Assembly (NCBI GenBank): GCA_030272155.1
Contig: CP126205.1
Location: 3,398,501 to 3,462,500 of the forward strand
Direction of reading: 5' to 3'
From: Tetradesmus obliquus
Taxonomy: Eukaryota > Chlorophyta > Chlorophyceae > Sphaeropleales > Scenedesmaceae
DNA: 64,000 nt
Shown here: positions 61,981-64,000 of the stretch, in pieces
Numbering within the stretch: position 1 is the stretch's first letter
How the letters are laid out: every line of letters begins with the position of its first letter
Translations under genes and position numbers: made by a program
The notes under the pieces: model-generated
The model's input: only the letters and a program-made list of their open reading frames with translations
What the model was told of the DNA's origin: nothing
The model's database searches: none

Positions 61981-64000
61981 TCACAGCAGCCCCTGTGCTG
62001 CCACGGCCAGGGCACGGCCAGAGGGGATGCCAGGCGTGCCCGGCTGCTGCTGCTGCTGCTGCTGTCGCGCCATGCTGCTGCTGTGCAGCTGCGCCACTGC
62101 TGCATTGCTGTGGCCCAGGCTGCGGTGCACACTGCGGCCGTACTGGCCCGCAGGCACCCCGGTGGTGGCAGAGATGGTGGGGTCGGAGGGGGCACGCGTG
62201 GCAGTGAAAAGCGGGTGGCCCGCCGCCCACTGCGTATAGCATACAACAACAGAGCAGCACAAGCAGAACACAGAGGCGGTGGTCAGCGCATGGGGATGAA
62301 GATAGGCGTGTAGCTGCATAATGCTTCTTCTTCCGGTGGTACAACTCGACACAACAGTCACGCTGAAGAAGCCACAGCGCGCGCAACTGGCTGCATATGC
62401 ACCACGTGCTGCCAGTGGTGGATGAGATGGTGGGGTCAGAGGGGGCAGGCGTCGCCGTGAACAGCGGGCGACCTGCCGCCCACTGCGCATAGCATACAAC
62501 AACATAACAGCATAAGTAGAACGCAGAGGCAGTGGTCAGCGCATGGGGATGAAGATTAGCATGTGTAACTGCATCGCACATCTGCCACCGGCAGTTTCCA
62601 ATCGGCACAACCACCATGAAGAAGCCACAGCGCATGGCAACTGGCTGCATGTGCACCACGTGCTGCCGGTGGTGGCGCAGATGGTGGGGTCGGAGGGGGC
62701 ACGGGTGGCAGTAAAGAGCGGGTGGCCCGCCGCCCACTGCGCACAGCATACAATAAACAAGAGCACAAGCGGAACACAGAGATGGTGCTCAGCGCATGTG
62801 GCTGAAGATTAGCAGGTAACTGCATCCCACGTCTGCTGCCAGCAGCTACAAATCGACAAAACATTCAAACTGAAGAAACCACAGCACGCAACTGGCTGCA
62901 TATGCACCATGTGCTATCAGTGGTGGATGAGATGGTGGGGTCTGAAGGGGCACGCGTGGCCGTGAACAGCGGGTGGCCCGCCGCCCACTGCATGCACATG
63001 GGGATGGTGTTTAAAACCCGCCTGCACTGGCGCGGGTGGCGCCAAACAGCCAGTGGCCCGCCTGCCGCTGCATCCACATAGGACAAGACGGCAAAGTAAG
63101 ATAAGAGCACAATGAAGGGTGCTGAAGCTTCAGGTGCCTACATTCGCACGGGTAGTGCTGAACAGCGGGTGGCCCGCAGCCCACTGCAGGCACATGTAGC
63201 AAAAAGACAGCAGAGTTGGAACAAGAGCACAGGGGTGGGTGTTGTAACAGTGGAGCAAATGGAGCCACCTACACTGGAGCTTGCGGCTGTGAACAGCGGG
63301 TGCCTCGCCTGCCACTGCGCACAGAGAACACAGAATGCATGGGCACAAGCAGACAGCAGAGATGACGGCAAGAGCACACGGGATGTGAACCAGCGCACAA
63401 CTGCGTTGTGTTTCTGCTGCTGCAAAGCAGGCAAAAAGTACCCGGCGACAAAAGGCGTCCGCCCTGCCTCACCTGTGTCACCATGTCCTGCGCCTCCTCC
63501 TGCTGCACCTCGCTCAGGTGCGCCGCCAGCTGCTGATGTTGCCCCTCCCCCTGTCTCACCTGCTGCGTTGTGCCCTGTCACTGCTGCGCCACTCAACCCA
63601 CCCTCATTTCCCTTTCCTTTTCTTGTCTGTGTCTGGCCCCCTCACCCGCTGCTTCACATCCTGCCGCAACCCCACCCCCTGCCCCAACCCCTTCTTCCTC
63701 CTCTGACTCTAACTCCCACCCCACACACACCTGCTGGACCATGTCCTGCGCCTCCTCCTGCTGCACCTCGCTCAAATGTGCCGCCAGCTGGCTGTACACG
63801 CCCCGCGTGCTGCCCACCACAGCAGCAGCAGCGCAGCAGCCCAGCAGGCACAGCACCCCCTCAGCCACAAACGTGGCCGCGTAGCAGTCGGTGCCGATGC
63901 AGGGCTCGCCCACACCATGGGCTGCCACAGCTTGGCTGTAGAAGTAGCCTGTGGGCAGCGGCAGCAATGACGGCGGCAGCAGCAGCAGCTCGGTTTGTGC
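61981..64000 (-). CDS. Membrane protein resembling NFD4/nodulin-like MFS transporters, C-terminal part (5' end outside window)
   Basis: Exons 63731-63948 and 61981-62229 join in phase 0 on the minus strand, and the upstream exons lie beyond the window. The first encodes a CIGTDCYAATF motif and a Gly/Ala/Cys-rich membrane span, then a basic turn (STRGVYSQLAAHL) and an acidic helix (EVQQEEAQDMV). This order (C-x5-C, last span, Arg-x-Tyr) resembles the end of NFD4-like nodulin/MFS proteins as I recall them, which would make it a 12-span transporter of unknown substrate. The last exon gives a Ser/Gln-rich cytosolic tail (WAAGHPLFTATRAPSDPT... VAAQGLL). The identification rests on a short segment. 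The intron holds six copies of the last exon's first half and one of the preceding exon's 3' edge, so splicing may be variable. Confidence 0.5.
62411..62485 (-). repeat. Echo 1 of the MFS-like terminal exon 5' half
   Basis: Repeats the acceptor CGCAG and WAAG.PLFTATPAPSDPTIS codons and then diverges (STTGSTWCICSQLRA) from the real exon. It belongs to a roughly 255-260 base tandem unit. Confidence 0.8.
62667..62740 (-). repeat. Echo 2 of the MFS-like terminal exon 5' half
   Basis: Acceptor GCGCAG plus WAAGHPLFTATRAPSDPTIC, one tandem unit further upstream. Confidence 0.8.
62920..62990 (-). repeat. Echo 3 of the MFS-like terminal exon 5' half
   Basis: Acceptor ATGCAG plus WAAGHPLFTATRAPSDPTIS, then STTDSTWCICSQLRA. 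Confidence 0.8.
63026..63070 (-). repeat. Echo 4 of the MFS-like terminal exon 5' edge, shorter
   Basis: Only about 45 bases (GCGGCAGGCGGGCCACTGGC region, minus strand). More diverged than echoes 1-3. Confidence 0.6.
63141..63190 (-). repeat. Echo 5 of the MFS-like terminal exon 5' edge, shorter
   Basis: CTGCAG acceptor with TGGGCTGCGGGCCACCCGCT, then divergence after about 45 bases. Confidence 0.65.
63271..63320 (-). repeat. Echo 6 of the MFS-like terminal exon 5' edge, shorter
   Basis: GCGCAG acceptor followed by TGGCAGGCGAGGCACCCG. The most distant and most diverged member. Confidence 0.6.
63467..63535 (-). repeat. Echo of the 3' edge of MFS-like exon 63731-63948
   Basis: QLAAHLSEVQQEEAQDMV codons with an intact GTGAGG donor, about 260 bases downstream of the true exon end. 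It lies on the other side of the intron from the terminal-exon echoes. Confidence 0.85.

Noticed and set aside
61911..62313. + strand frames over the MFS-like terminal exon
   Set aside because: Antisense shadows of the real exon and its echoes; they lack splice sites and conserved content.

Overview
The window looks like nuclear DNA of a green alga, probably a chlorophyte of the Chlorophyceae. The genes are intron-rich. There are secreted subtilases with very long Ser-Pro tracts, which is the hydroxyproline-rich wall-protein style of volvocine hatching enzymes. A plastid omega-6 desaturase is present, and CTG/CAG microsatellites are abundant. All assignments come from reading the sequence and recalled family motifs; no search was run.

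Layout, left to right. (1) 1-3500, + strand: 3' end of GLE1, the mRNA-export factor, with one 1.56 kb alternating purine/pyrimidine intron. (2) 5036-14742 and 17954-27464, + strand: two tandem 18-exon subtilase paralogues with matching intron positions and phases in the protease part, duplicated promoter blocks, and C-termini built from Ser-Pro tracts plus an N-glycosylation-rich module. (3) 30028-33727, - strand: complete FAD6 plastid omega-6 desaturase, divergent from a small plastid-type membrane protein (34073-35223, + strand). (4) About 37055-38813, + strand: a bZIP transcription factor. (5) 41612-61430, - strand: a complete ATG16 autophagy gene of 15 exons (N-terminal helix, coiled coil, WD40 propeller) spread over 20 kb. 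One intron holds a 4.8 kb tandem array of an identical 1978 bp unit. Another holds two opposite-strand genes for secreted CxxC proteins, the second carrying an in-frame stop. (6) 61981-64000, - strand: 3' end of a membrane protein resembling NFD4/nodulin-like MFS transporters.

The most unusual property is shared by several unrelated genes. Introns or flanks next to an exon contain one to six degraded copies of just one edge of that exon, usually with its splice site. I call these exon-edge echoes. They occur in GLE1, FAD6, ATG16, the CxxC gene and the MFS-like gene. A related pattern is that CTG tracts (sense strand) sit directly upstream of many 3' splice sites.

Functionally the window is a mixed housekeeping and wall-remodelling neighbourhood: mRNA export, extracellular proteolysis (possibly hatching or mother-wall lysis), plastid lipid desaturation, transcription, autophagy and transport. 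I see no operon-like logic except the tandem subtilase pair, the tandem CxxC pair and the shared 345 bp divergent promoter of two predicted plastid proteins.
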